Assembly (NCBI GenBank): GCA_018221125.1 | Contig: JAAOYC010000057.1 | Location: forward strand, 1-38,677 | Source of the DNA: Candidatus Woesearchaeota archaeon | Lineage (GTDB): Archaea; Nanobdellota; Nanobdellia; Woesearchaeales; WJKL01 | Direction of reading: 5' to 3' | DNA length: 38,677 bases | In this document: positions 19,464-28,503 of the stretch, piece after piece | Numbering within the stretch: the first letter of the stretch is position 1 | Layout: each line of letters begins with the position of its first letter | Notes under the pieces: generated by a model | What the model saw: the letters and a program-made list of their open reading frames with translations, nothing else | Databases searched by the model: none | Told to the model about the DNA's origin: nothing | Made by a program: the position numbers and the translations under genes

Positions 19464-19604
19464 CTATTCAATCACACCAACACATTTCATCATAGTGTGT
19501 CCGCATGCTTTGCAGGAATATTTCTGAAACTTAGAATTGCCGCTGTCCATAATCCCAATCTTAGCAACGATTCCGCCGCATTTCTCGCATTTATCAGTAT
19601 CCAT
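19464..19604 (-). CDS. 46-aa zinc-ribbon protein
   Basis: MDTDKCEKCGGIVAKIGIMDSGNSKFQKYSCKACGHTMMKCVGVIE; two CxxC pairs, tightly packed with aspS; not in the ORF track. Confidence 0.7.
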   Translation of the reverse strand: MDTDKCEKCGGIVAKIGIMDSGNSKFQKYSCKACGHTMMKCVGVIE

Positions 19605-19608
19605 TATC

Positions 19609-21357
19609 TCACTCCTTTTTCTTTATCTTCTCTACATTAATATGAAGTTCTTTAAGCTGTTTCTCCTCAATTGAGGAAGGGCTTCCATCCATTGGACATT
19701 CAGCAGCCTTATTCTTAGGGAATGCTATGACTTCTCTGATATCATTGATTCCAGCCATTAATGCTACTGTCCTATCTAATCCAAGACCCATGCCTCCATG
19801 TGGAGGTCCCCCATACTTATAGGCATCTAATAAAAATCCGAATTTCTCATGTGCTTCCTCTTTATCTATTCCTATGAATTTCATTATCCTTTCTTGTATT
19901 TCAGGAATATTGACCCTTATACTTCCAGAAGCAAGTTCAATTCCATTCAATGTGAGATCCCAAAGATCTCCAAGCACTTCTTCAGGTCTTTTTTCGAAAT
20001 CAGCAATGAATTCTTTCTTTGGCATTGAAAACATATGATGTTCTGGTTCCCATTTGTCTTCATCTTCATTATATGCAAATAATGGAAAATCATTTACCCA
20101 GCAGAACTTGAAATCTCCTTCTTTAACTAATTCTAGATCATCTCTTAATTTCAATCTTAATTTTCCCAATATTTCATTAGCTGTCTTTTTCTTATCTGCA
20201 ATAAACATCAAAACACTTCCTGGCTTTGCTTTTGTTAATGAAAGTAATTCTTTCTGAACATCTTCGCTAAAATACTTTACAATATTGCTTTCTAATCCTT
20301 CAGCAGTTACTCTCATCCAAGCCATTCCTTTTGCTCCTTCTTTCTGGCTAAAATCAATATACTTGTCTAATTCTTTTCTGCTGAAATCTTTTTCAGGAAC
20401 AATGCACTTTACACTTTCAGCATCTTTGAAAACTCCAAAATCTGATTTCTTGACAATTTCACTGACATCAATCAATTCCATTCCAAATCTTATATCTGGC
20501 TTATCGCTTCCATATTTGTTCATTGATTCTTCATATGTAAAGATAGGAAACTTATCCAATTTGATATTCAACACTTCTTTAAAGATATGATTATAAAGTC
20601 CTTCTGTGAATTTTCTTATATCCTCAGATTCAACAAAACTCATTTCAAAATCAATCTGCATATGCTCTGGTTGCCTATCTGTTCTCAGATCCTCGTCTCT
20701 AAAGCAGATAGCTGTTTGATAATATCTGTCAAATCCTGAAATCATTAATATTTGTTTATACAATTGAGGAGATTGAGGTAATGCATAAAATTTTCCGGGA
20801 TTTACTCTTGATGGAACAACATAGTCTCTTGCTCCTTCTGGTGTTGATTTTACCAATACCGGAGTTGTTATTTCTAAAAATTTATTTTTATTAAAATAAT
20901 CTCTTGCAACTGTAATAACATTATGTCTTAAAGCTAATCTTTTCTGCATAATTGGTCTTCTTAAATCAAGATATCTATATTTCAGTCTCATGTCCTCTCC
21001 AGCTTCAAGTCTGTCATCAACTTCAATAGGAGGAGTTTCAGCTTTGTTCAAAACTTCAATCTTGGAAATTTCAATTTCTATCTTTCCTGTCTTCATCTTA
21101 GGATTTTCCATCCCTTTCTTTCTTTCAACAACTTTTCCTTCAACAGAGATAACATCTTCCCTTCTTAATTTCTCAGCTATAGAAAAATCATCTTTCTTTT
21201 CAGGATTAAAGACTACCTGAGTCAGTCCATATCTGTCTCTAAGATCTATAAAGATCAAGCCGCCATGGTCTCTTCTGCTATTAACCCATCCAGCTAGCTT
21301 TACTTCTTTCTTCAGATCCTTTGCTCCTAGTTCCCCGCATGTGTTTGTTCTTAACAT
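19609..21357 (-). CDS. aspS: aspartyl-tRNA synthetase, bacterial type with GAD insertion
   Basis: GWVNSRRDHGGLIFIDLRDR, ICFRDEDLRTDRQPEHMQIDFEMSF, KYGGPPHGGMGLGLDR; 582 aa including the central insertion. Confidence 0.95.
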   Translation of the reverse strand: MLRTNTCGELGAKDLKKEVKLAGWVNSRRDHGGLIFIDLRDRYGLTQVVFNPEKKDDFSIAEKLRREDVISVEGKVVERKKGMENPKMKTGKIEIEISKIEVLNKAETPPIEVDDRLEAGEDMRLKYRYLDLRRPIMQKRLALRHNVITVARDYFNKNKFLEITTPVLVKSTPEGARDYVVPSRVNPGKFYALPQSPQLYKQILMISGFDRYYQTAICFRDEDLRTDRQPEHMQIDFEMSFVESEDIRKFTEGLYNHIFKEVLNIKLDKFPIFTYEESMNKYGSDKPDIRFGMELIDVSEIVKKSDFGVFKDAESVKCIVPEKDFSRKELDKYIDFSQKEGAKGMAWMRVTAEGLESNIVKYFSEDVQKELLSLTKAKPGSVLMFIADKKKTANEILGKLRLKLRDDLELVKEGDFKFCWVNDFPLFAYNEDEDKWEPEHHMFSMPKKEFIADFEKRPEEVLGDLWDLTLNGIELASGSIRVNIPEIQERIMKFIGIDKEEAHEKFGFLLDAYKYGGPPHGGMGLGLDRTVALMAGINDIREVIAFPKNKAAECPMDGSPSSIEEKQLKELHINVEKIKKKE

Positions 21358-21409
21358 TACTCTAAAGATTTAGAGATATATTTATAAAATTTATGTTATT
21401 TTCAGGAAT

Positions 21410-22501
21410 ATGTTCAAGATAATAGCAAAAGACAAAGATGCAAGGACAGGAATCCTGAAAACAGCGCACGGCAAAGTAGAGACTCCATTCTTCATGCCAG
21501 TTGCTACAAAAACAGCTGTAAAATATTTAGACCCGAGAGACTTAGAAGAGATTGGAATACAGGCAATAATCTCAAATGCTTTTGTCCTGTCATTACGTCC
21601 AGGAATCAAGACAATTAAAAAAGCAGGAGGAATCCATAAATTCATGAATTTCCATAATTCTATTTTCACAGACTCTGGAGGATTCCAGAAAATAAAAGAT
21701 TCATTCTACATAAAAAGTTCAGACAAAGGTTTGCATCTAAAATCTCCATTTGATGGGGAAAAATTCCTATTAACTCCTAAGATGCTGATGAAAATCCAAA
21801 ATACAATTGCTTCAGATGTTGCAATGGTCATGGATGAGATGCCCTTGCCTAATCAGCCTAAAAAAGAAGTAATACTCGCTGTAAAAAGAACTCACAAATG
21901 GGCTGTTGAATGTCTTAAACATCATAAAAACAAAAAACAACTTCTTTTTGGAATTGCTCAAGGGGGATTATTTCCAGATTTAAGAGAAATGTCTGCAAAA
22001 TTCATCTCAAGTTTAGATTTTGATGGTGTTGCTTTTGGCGGCTTGGCAATTGGTGAGCCAGAGAAAAAAACTTACAAGATGATAAATGCTCAAGTCAAGC
22101 ATTTTCCAGAAGATAAAGTAAGATATCTTATGGGTGTAGGAAATCCTACTCAACTAATCAATGCAGTTTATGCAGGAGCAGACTGTTTTGACTCAACTTT
22201 TCCAACTCAAAATGCACGCCATAGCACATTGTTCACATCACAGGGGAAAATAAAAATAAAAAATGCAAAATACAAGAATGACATGAAACCAATTGACAAA
22301 AACTGCAATTGTTATGTCTGCAAAAACTACACTCGTTCTCACATAAGACATTTAATAAAGATGAAAGAAGCAAACGGATTAAGATATTGCACTTATCACA
22401 ATATTCATTTCATGAACAATCTGATGAAGCAGATAAGAGCAGCTATCAAAGAACATAAACTAGAAAAATTTAAAAATAGTTTTCTGAAAAAGTTCAAATA
22501 A
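21410..22501 (+). CDS. tgt: tRNA-guanine transglycosylase, bacterial-type (single domain, no PUA)
   Basis: TDSGGFQ, LFGIAQGG, GGLAIGEP, C-x-C-x2-C...H zinc site (CNCYVCKNYTRSHIRHL...H); 363 aa. Confidence 0.93.
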   Translation: MFKIIAKDKDARTGILKTAHGKVETPFFMPVATKTAVKYLDPRDLEEIGIQAIISNAFVLSLRPGIKTIKKAGGIHKFMNFHNSIFTDSGGFQKIKDSFYIKSSDKGLHLKSPFDGEKFLLTPKMLMKIQNTIASDVAMVMDEMPLPNQPKKEVILAVKRTHKWAVECLKHHKNKKQLLFGIAQGGLFPDLREMSAKFISSLDFDGVAFGGLAIGEPEKKTYKMINAQVKHFPEDKVRYLMGVGNPTQLINAVYAGADCFDSTFPTQNARHSTLFTSQGKIKIKNAKYKNDMKPIDKNCNCYVCKNYTRSHIRHLIKMKEANGLRYCTYHNIHFMNNLMKQIRAAIKEHKLEKFKNSFLKKFK

Positions 22502-23164
22502 TTATATCTTCTTACTTACAATGCCTTCTTTAACAACTCTGGCAACTTCTTTTCCAAACTCTTTTGCAGCTGCTGGCCCATTTGCAGTTATTATCCTATT
22601 ATCAACTACAACATCTTTCTCAACATACTTTGCTCCATTTGCAGATAAAATCTCTTCCTGATTTCCATCTTCATTCCAGACAGTTGCTTCTCTGCCTGTA
22701 ATCAATCTAGCTTCTGCAAGAACAACAGGAGCAATGCATATCGCTGCAACAACTTTATGGTCATTATCAGCACTCTGCACAAGTTCAATAACATCCTGAT
22801 TTCCAATCAATTCCTTAGAAGCCCCAGGCCCTCCGATCAAGACAACAGCATCATAGTCATTGGTATTAACATCTTTTATTGCAATATCTACATTTATCTT
22901 GCTTCCATCTGCACCAATTGCTTCCCCAACTTCAAAACTAGCAACTTTAACATCAATTCCAGCGTTCTCAAGCTCTGCTCTTGTATCTGCATACTCCACA
23001 GGCTGGAAATCAGCTTGCGCAACAACCATTAAAACTTTTTTTGCCATTCTTTCTCCCCCTCCAAATTCACCTTCTGTTTTAGGAAGTTCAGGAGTTATAA
23101 CAACTCCTGTTTGACATCCAGTAATAAAAATCAATAAAAATAATATTGAGATTAATTTTCTCAT
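22502..23164 (-). CDS. DJ-1/PfpI family protein with lipoprotein signal peptide
   Basis: ISILFLLIFITGC lipobox; VVLIGGPGA, AAICIAPVVLAEA nucleophile elbow. Confidence 0.88.
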   Translation of the reverse strand: MRKLISILFLLIFITGCQTGVVITPELPKTEGEFGGGERMAKKVLMVVAQADFQPVEYADTRAELENAGIDVKVASFEVGEAIGADGSKINVDIAIKDVNTNDYDAVVLIGGPGASKELIGNQDVIELVQSADNDHKVVAAICIAPVVLAEARLITGREATVWNEDGNQEEILSANGAKYVEKDVVVDNRIITANGPAAAKEFGKEVARVVKEGIVSKKI

Positions 23165-23727
23165 CTTTCAATTTTTTTTAGATTTCTCCACCAGTTATTT
23201 GAACTGGTTTTATCAATCAAACTCAACAATTTCTTTCCACTTTCTGTTTTAATACATTTCTTGCAGTTATCAATCCAGTTTTGTGCGTCTTTATGACCAA
23301 TCTCAATGTATTCCTTTGCTTGAACAGCACATTCAACATAATCTGCATCTTTTGCTACATTTGCTTCTTTAGATTCCTTTTTCTGAAATTCTTCATTCAA
23401 TGAATATATTTCTTTTCCAGGTTTCCCAAGATTACGCATTTGATCTTTACTTGCTTTTCTTTCTCCTTTTTTAAAATCAATATATCTTTGTCCAACTTTA
23501 TGCAAGTCATTAACTCTTGATTCATGCAGATCATGGAATAAACACATTTTTACAACTTTATCAGCATCGACATTCTCTAATTTTGCTAAGAAGTAGCCAA
23601 TAACAGCTGTTCTAAAACTATGCTCTGCTATATTCTCAGGATCTTTAACATTGATTAACCACCAGCCGCTTCTTTTGGCATGCTTCAACATTCCTGTTTC
23701 AAAAAAGAAATTTACAATGTCTTTCAT
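23161..23727 (-). CDS. HD-domain hydrolase (YfbR/HDDC2-like)
   Basis: ENIAEHSFRTAVIGYFLA, KMCLFHDLHESRVNDLHK. Confidence 0.88.
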   Translation of the reverse strand: MKDIVNFFFETGMLKHAKRSGWWLINVKDPENIAEHSFRTAVIGYFLAKLENVDADKVVKMCLFHDLHESRVNDLHKVGQRYIDFKKGERKASKDQMRNLGKPGKEIYSLNEEFQKKESKEANVAKDADYVECAVQAKEYIEIGHKDAQNWIDNCKKCIKTESGKKLLSLIDKTSSNNWWRNLKKIER

Positions 23728-24305
23728 ATTTTTCCCTTCAGTTTCAAATCAAGAACCAAATCTTCTAGCTTTTTCAAATCATATTTTACAGAATCAAACT
23801 TTCTTCTCATATCAGAATCTCTAAAATCAAATTTTAATAAAGCTCCATAAATCTCGCTCACAGCATCCCTTATACCAACAACTTTCTTGAATTTGCCGTT
23901 TCCAGCATACTGCACTGCTTTTCTTCCAAGCTCTCCAGTTAAGTCAATCAATCCCAATAGATAATGCTGTGTTGTAACTCTCAAAGATTTATGAGTTGGA
24001 ATTTTCTTGTTCTTGATAAAATGATAATAAAGTATTGCCTCAACATATTCTCCAATCGCAACCTTATAAGCCCCAATAGATTCAAGTTTAGAGCTATACG
24101 TAATAATCTTCTCAACTTTCTTTTTCTCAACTTCAATTTTCTTAACCAGTTTCCCAGCTTCTTTCAGATCATCCCTATGAACAGAATATATTATCTGCTT
24201 GGATAATTTCAGGATATCCCTGCTTTTCTTTATAACAAGCTCTCTGTTGTCATCAAAGCTGTTAAATTCCTTTTTCATCTCATTAAAGTCTTTTTTATTC
24301 AGCAT
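23724..24305 (-). CDS. translin family protein
   Basis: All-helical; ESIGAYKVAIGEYVEAILYYHFI, LLGLIDLTGELGRKAVQYA, RRKFDSVKYDLKKLEDLVLDLKLK. Confidence 0.8.
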   Translation of the reverse strand: MLNKKDFNEMKKEFNSFDDNRELVIKKSRDILKLSKQIIYSVHRDDLKEAGKLVKKIEVEKKKVEKIITYSSKLESIGAYKVAIGEYVEAILYYHFIKNKKIPTHKSLRVTTQHYLLGLIDLTGELGRKAVQYAGNGKFKKVVGIRDAVSEIYGALLKFDFRDSDMRRKFDSVKYDLKKLEDLVLDLKLKGKI

Positions 24306-24371
24306 TTTAAGAATGGATACATAGGGTAATTTATAAATGTTCCTGAAGCAAACGCCTCGCAGAGAATAGAA

Positions 24372-24389
24372 AAGTTTATATATAAACTT
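24372..24389. promoter_or_regulatory. 18-bp perfect palindrome over the TATA box of the triplet membrane-protein operon
   Basis: AAGTTTATATATAAACTT, about 18-35 bp upstream of ATG 24407. Confidence 0.45.
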
Positions 24390-24406
24390 CGCAAAAATAA
24401 GATAGC

Positions 24407-24973
24407 ATGGTAGAAGATAGTGTATTCAGAGGTGTAATAGTTTTCTTTGACAAACTAGGGATTTATGATGTAGTTCTTCCTTTCTTGCTTATATTTACAA
24501 TTGTTTTTGCTATTCTAGAAAAGACAAAAGTATTGGGAACAGAGGAAATAGAAGGAAAAAAATACACAAAAAAGAATCTGGATGCTATGCTTGCTTTTGT
24601 AACATCTTTTCTTGTTGTTGCATCAACAAAACTAGTTGCAGTGATTAATGAAGCTATAGCAAACACTGTCTTGCTGCTGTTGTTAGTTATCTTATTCCTG
24701 TTGTTAGTTGGCTCATTTTTCAAAGAAGGAGAGGATGTTGCTCTTGAAAAAAGTTGGAGAACTTTTTTCATGACAGCGATGTTCATTGGCATTGTATTAA
24801 TCTTCCTTAATGCATTGAATTGGCTTGAGCCATTCTGGGATTATTTGACAGACCACTGGGAAACGCAATGGGTTGCTTCGCTGATATTGTTGATTTTCAT
24901 AGTATTATTCATTTACTTTATAACCAAAACCCCAGGATCCCCTGCAAAATCAGAAGAAAAATCAGAAGAATAA
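24407..24973 (+). CDS. membrane protein, paralog 1 of a tandem triplet
   Basis: VVLPFLLIFTIVFAILEKTKVLG motif plus several TM segments. Confidence 0.75.
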   Translation: MVEDSVFRGVIVFFDKLGIYDVVLPFLLIFTIVFAILEKTKVLGTEEIEGKKYTKKNLDAMLAFVTSFLVVASTKLVAVINEAIANTVLLLLLVILFLLLVGSFFKEGEDVALEKSWRTFFMTAMFIGIVLIFLNALNWLEPFWDYLTDHWETQWVASLILLIFIVLFIYFITKTPGSPAKSEEKSEE

Positions 24974-24987
24974 AGAGGTACTAAAAA

Positions 24988-25554
24988 ATGGCTATATTTG
25001 AAGAGGGTATAGAATTCCTTGAATCAATGGGAATAGCAGATGTCTTGCTGCCTTTTCTATTAATATTCACAATTATTTTTGCTATTCTGCAAAAATCAAA
25101 GCTGTTAGGAGAAAACAAAAAGAATTTCAATGTTATCATTGCTTTGATAATTGGATTAAGTGTTGTAATACCTCATGTTCTTGATACTTATCCTTCTGGT
25201 CTCGATGTTGTAGACATAATAAATGAGGTGCTTCCTCAAATTTCATTAGTGGCCATAGCATTTATCATGCTGCTTATACTGGCAGGAATTGTAGGGGCAA
25301 ATATCTCAGGAAGCTCATTTGCAGGATTTTTTGTTGTGCTCGCAGTCATAGCAGTAACAGCGATATTTGGTTCAGCACTTGGCTGGTGGGAATCAGCATG
25401 GTTTTATGATTTCTTTGGAGAAGAAGCAGTATCTCTCGTAGTTATGATACTTATATTTGGGTTGATAATCTGGTTTATAACAAGAGACGAATCAAAAGGA
25501 CAGAAGATTGGAGGAGCAATAAAAGACTTTTTTGATTTTATGGCAGGTAAATAA
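24988..25554 (+). CDS. membrane protein, paralog 2 of a tandem triplet
   Basis: VLLPFLLIFTIIFAILQKSKLLGENKKNFNVIIA. Confidence 0.75.
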   Translation: MAIFEEGIEFLESMGIADVLLPFLLIFTIIFAILQKSKLLGENKKNFNVIIALIIGLSVVIPHVLDTYPSGLDVVDIINEVLPQISLVAIAFIMLLILAGIVGANISGSSFAGFFVVLAVIAVTAIFGSALGWWESAWFYDFFGEEAVSLVVMILIFGLIIWFITRDESKGQKIGGAIKDFFDFMAGK

Positions 25555-25556
25555 AC

Positions 25557-26132
25557 ATGGAAACATTTCTTGAACTCGGGGTTCTGAATTATTTTTCTAT
25601 AATATTTCCAGCATTATTGGTGTTTGTAATTGTCTTTGCTATATTAGAAAAGACAAAAATGCTTGGAGAAAGCAAATCAATCCATGCGATTGCAGCAATA
25701 TGTGCTGCATTCCTGGTGATGCTTTCAAAAGATATCCTATCCATAATCAGTTTTGGAGCTCCTTGGTTTGTGCTTGTTTTTGTTTTCCTTGTATTGCTTC
25801 TCATGATATATAGATTCATGGGAGCTTCAGAAGCAGACATTTCTTATGTTATTACAAAAGACAGGCCAATCCAGTGGACTATTTTTATAATAGCAATAAT
25901 CATAATTATTGCATCAATTTCTAATGTATATGGCCAGAGACTTCTAGAAAAAGCCCAAGGTGAGGGCTTGACTATAGAAGAATATAAAGAAAAGGAAGAA
26001 GCAGAAGGAAGAACATTTAGAGGAGAATTACATAATACTATTTTCAATGCAAAGATTTTGGGCATGATGCTGATGTTTCTTATAGCTGTCTTTACAATCT
26101 CATTATTATCAAGAGAGTCGATAGCCCACTAA
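25557..26132 (+). CDS. membrane protein, paralog 3 of a tandem triplet
   Basis: IIFPALLVFVIVFAILEKTKMLGESKSIHAIAA. Confidence 0.75.
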   Translation: METFLELGVLNYFSIIFPALLVFVIVFAILEKTKMLGESKSIHAIAAICAAFLVMLSKDILSIISFGAPWFVLVFVFLVLLLMIYRFMGASEADISYVITKDRPIQWTIFIIAIIIIIASISNVYGQRLLEKAQGEGLTIEEYKEKEEAEGRTFRGELHNTIFNAKILGMMLMFLIAVFTISLLSRESIAH

Positions 26133-26134
26133 TC

Positions 26135-26830
26135 TTATTTCTTTTTTCCAGAAGAAGGCTTCATTTTTTTAGCAAGCCTGGAAAGTTCATTTACATTTGA
26201 AGTAAAAGTAGGAAGTACTTTTTTGAAAACCTGTTCCATTGCTTTTACATCAGTGCTCACTCCTTTGATTCCTTTGTCATACTCAGATACTTTGCTCAAA
26301 ACACCAGAATGCAGTGCTTCAAATCTTTCTTTCAAATCCTTGAATTTCTGCTCCATCTTGGCGATCCTAGATTCTGTTAATTCTTTCCATTCAATGATCT
26401 TGTCAACATTTTTCATTAGCTCTTCCCATTTCTCATCAATTATAGATTCTGCAACTTCTTCAATAGCTGTTTTATCAACAGCCGGTGCTGCTGCAGGCAT
26501 TGCAGGCGCATAAGCCGGCGGCATTGCAGGGGGAGGCATAGCTTCAGGAGGGGGCATTGGCTGTGATTCAGGAGCAGGTCCTCCAGGTGGTGCTGGTGGT
26601 GCTCCTTCTCCTACTCCTCCTTCTCCTCCTACGGCTCCTTTTATATCAGCCTGGCTCATAGCATCAAATATCTGTGAAGAACTGTAGCCTTCCTGCTGTA
26701 AAGTCTGAATAACCTGATCATTAGAAACTCCTTGCTGCCTCATCTCAATAACTCTATCAGTTGGTATCCCTTCTGGAGCAGCTGCGCCAGGTGCTGCTGG
26801 TTTCTTTTTCCCTAATCCAAATAAAGCCAT
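26135..26830 (-). CDS. Protein with N-terminal UBA-like helical module, Pro/Ala/Gly linker and C-terminal coiled coil
   Basis: TDRVIEMRQQGVSNDQVIQTLQQEGYSSSQIFDAMSQ; PAPPGGPAPESQPMPPPEAMPPPAMPP; KMEQKFKDLKERFEALHS. Confidence 0.75.
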   Translation of the reverse strand: MALFGLGKKKPAAPGAAAPEGIPTDRVIEMRQQGVSNDQVIQTLQQEGYSSSQIFDAMSQADIKGAVGGEGGVGEGAPPAPPGGPAPESQPMPPPEAMPPPAMPPAYAPAMPAAAPAVDKTAIEEVAESIIDEKWEELMKNVDKIIEWKELTESRIAKMEQKFKDLKERFEALHSGVLSKVSEYDKGIKGVSTDVKAMEQVFKKVLPTFTSNVNELSRLAKKMKPSSGKKK

Positions 26831-26881
26831 TTTATATCCCTCTTTTTCTGTTAATATCCTTTATAACATATATAAAGATTT

Positions 26882-27337
26882 CTATTTGCCTTTTTCCTCA
26901 AGCTTTTCTTCAACTATCTTTTCAACTTCTTCTCTTGTAGCAAAATTAACAGGTTCCCATAGATCAACATATTTCCTGATTACTTCAATATCCTCTTTTA
27001 CTGCAAAGCCTTTCAATGAATCTACAACCATGTCTGTTCTTACTTTCAGATCATTCAGCTCTTTCTTTATATCAAGAACATCAGAATCATTAGTCTTTAA
27101 TTCGCTGGCAACTCTTTTCCTTTCATTCAGCATATTCTTCTCAGTTACTTCAATCTTCCTGTTTAATTCAGTATATCTGCTTTCAAGAATCCTCAGCCTT
27201 CTCGCAACCTCATTGACCTGCCCAATAATAACAGCAACATCAGGCCCTGCCTCTTCTTTTTTCTTCCCAAACAGCCCACCAAGTTCAAATCCTTTTTTCT
27301 TATGAGCTTCTTGTCCTTGCATAGGCATTTCAGGCAT
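26882..27337 (-). CDS. coiled-coil protein of the pilus-like locus
   Basis: Long heptad-rich helix RLRILESRYTELNRKIEVTEKNMLNERKRVASELK, C-term FATREEVEKIVEEKLEEKGK. Confidence 0.7.
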   Translation of the reverse strand: MPEMPMQGQEAHKKKGFELGGLFGKKKEEAGPDVAVIIGQVNEVARRLRILESRYTELNRKIEVTEKNMLNERKRVASELKTNDSDVLDIKKELNDLKVRTDMVVDSLKGFAVKEDIEVIRKYVDLWEPVNFATREEVEKIVEEKLEEKGK

Positions 27338-27365
27338 TTTAAAGTAAAATATACTAAACTAATAT

Positions 27366-28385
27366 TTAAAGGTATATGATATCCTTATCAATTTCATGTT
27401 TATGTTTGATTACAATATCTATCTCAGCTTTATCAAAAATTAAATTACTTATGCCTAAAACTTTGCATGCTTCTAAATATAAAATAAAGAATTTTGCAGG
27501 CCCTAGTTTTTTTATCTTATTAAAAGTGTATTCAAACGTCTTCAATGGAACCTTTCCAAAATATAATTGTTGTCTATGCAAATAATGTTTAATTTTGCTA
27601 ATATTAATTTTATTCTTTCCTTTTTTATCCAAAAATATCTGAATATTCTGTTTGTTCTTAATCATATGCATAAATAAAATAAAATAACACATCATACCTC
27701 CTAAAAAATAAAAATTAGTATAATTAGAACTTACCCATGCAAGAATATCTTCTTTTGGTTTTTTGCTCTTAAGTAATTTCTTTTTAACAGTTAATAATTC
27801 TGCTTTAAATTTGTTAACATAAGAAATATAATCTAAATTAACATCTTTTTCTCTTGCAATCTTAGTTATTTTATGGGCATCTTCATCAAACAGATTGTCC
27901 CCTAATTTTGCATAAAACATCCTAAGATTTGCCAATCCATCTATTCTTAAGCTATGTAGTATCATGCTTAGTAAATTTTCTTCTTCTTTTTCAGAAACAA
28001 GATGTGAGTTATGCCATCTGCTGGCTATAACTCTATCATGCCAATGAGTTAATTCATGAATCAACATAGGATAAAAACCTTTAGGATCCTTAAAATAATA
28101 ATTTGCATTAAGATTCAAATAACATTTTTTCAATTTTGGATGTTTCCAATATCTAAACTGGCCGCCATAAGGAAAATCTTTCTTAGGTAGCAACCTAATC
28201 CCTACAACCATTCCTTCTTCAATAAATTCAGGATGAGATTTAAAAGCCTGATATAACTGGCTTTCTAAAACAGCTATTTTATTTTTACCAAAAGAACTCA
28301 ATAATTTTTTCTCGATTAATATAATTAATCTAAATCCAAGCCCTTTAAAGTTTCTATGCCTAAATGCCTCATCTCTAAACAACAT
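27366..28385 (-). CDS. putative HExxH zincin-like protein
   Basis: FYPMLIHELTHWHDRVIASRWHNSH. Confidence 0.6.
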   Translation of the reverse strand: MLFRDEAFRHRNFKGLGFRLIILIEKKLLSSFGKNKIAVLESQLYQAFKSHPEFIEEGMVVGIRLLPKKDFPYGGQFRYWKHPKLKKCYLNLNANYYFKDPKGFYPMLIHELTHWHDRVIASRWHNSHLVSEKEEENLLSMILHSLRIDGLANLRMFYAKLGDNLFDEDAHKITKIAREKDVNLDYISYVNKFKAELLTVKKKLLKSKKPKEDILAWVSSNYTNFYFLGGMMCYFILFMHMIKNKQNIQIFLDKKGKNKINISKIKHYLHRQQLYFGKVPLKTFEYTFNKIKKLGPAKFFILYLEACKVLGISNLIFDKAEIDIVIKHKHEIDKDIIYL

Positions 28386-28448
28386 ATGTTATTATTTCAC
28401 ATACAGCTATTTAATTCTTACTAATTTAGATAGATTTATATACTAAAC

Positions 28449-28502
28449 ATATTATAAAATACATATAATATATGAAGTATTACAAAATATATTTTATAAT
28501 AT
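28449..28502. promoter_or_regulatory. 13-bp perfect inverted repeat upstream of the RHH-pilus ATPase operon
   Basis: ATATTATAAAATA (28449-28461) and TATTTTATAATAT (28490-28502), between TATA box (~28434-28444) and ATG 28504. Confidence 0.5.
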
Positions 28503-28503
28503 A

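Noticed and set aside
23161-23727. HD-GYP c-di-GMP phosphodiesterase to pair with the GGDEF proteins
   Set aside because: HD motif present but no GYP motif; fits the YfbR/HDDC2-like group
26882-27337. ArlC/D/E (FlaC/D/E) assignment
   Set aside because: Only coiled-coil character and a short C-terminal resemblance; insufficient for family assignment without HMM search
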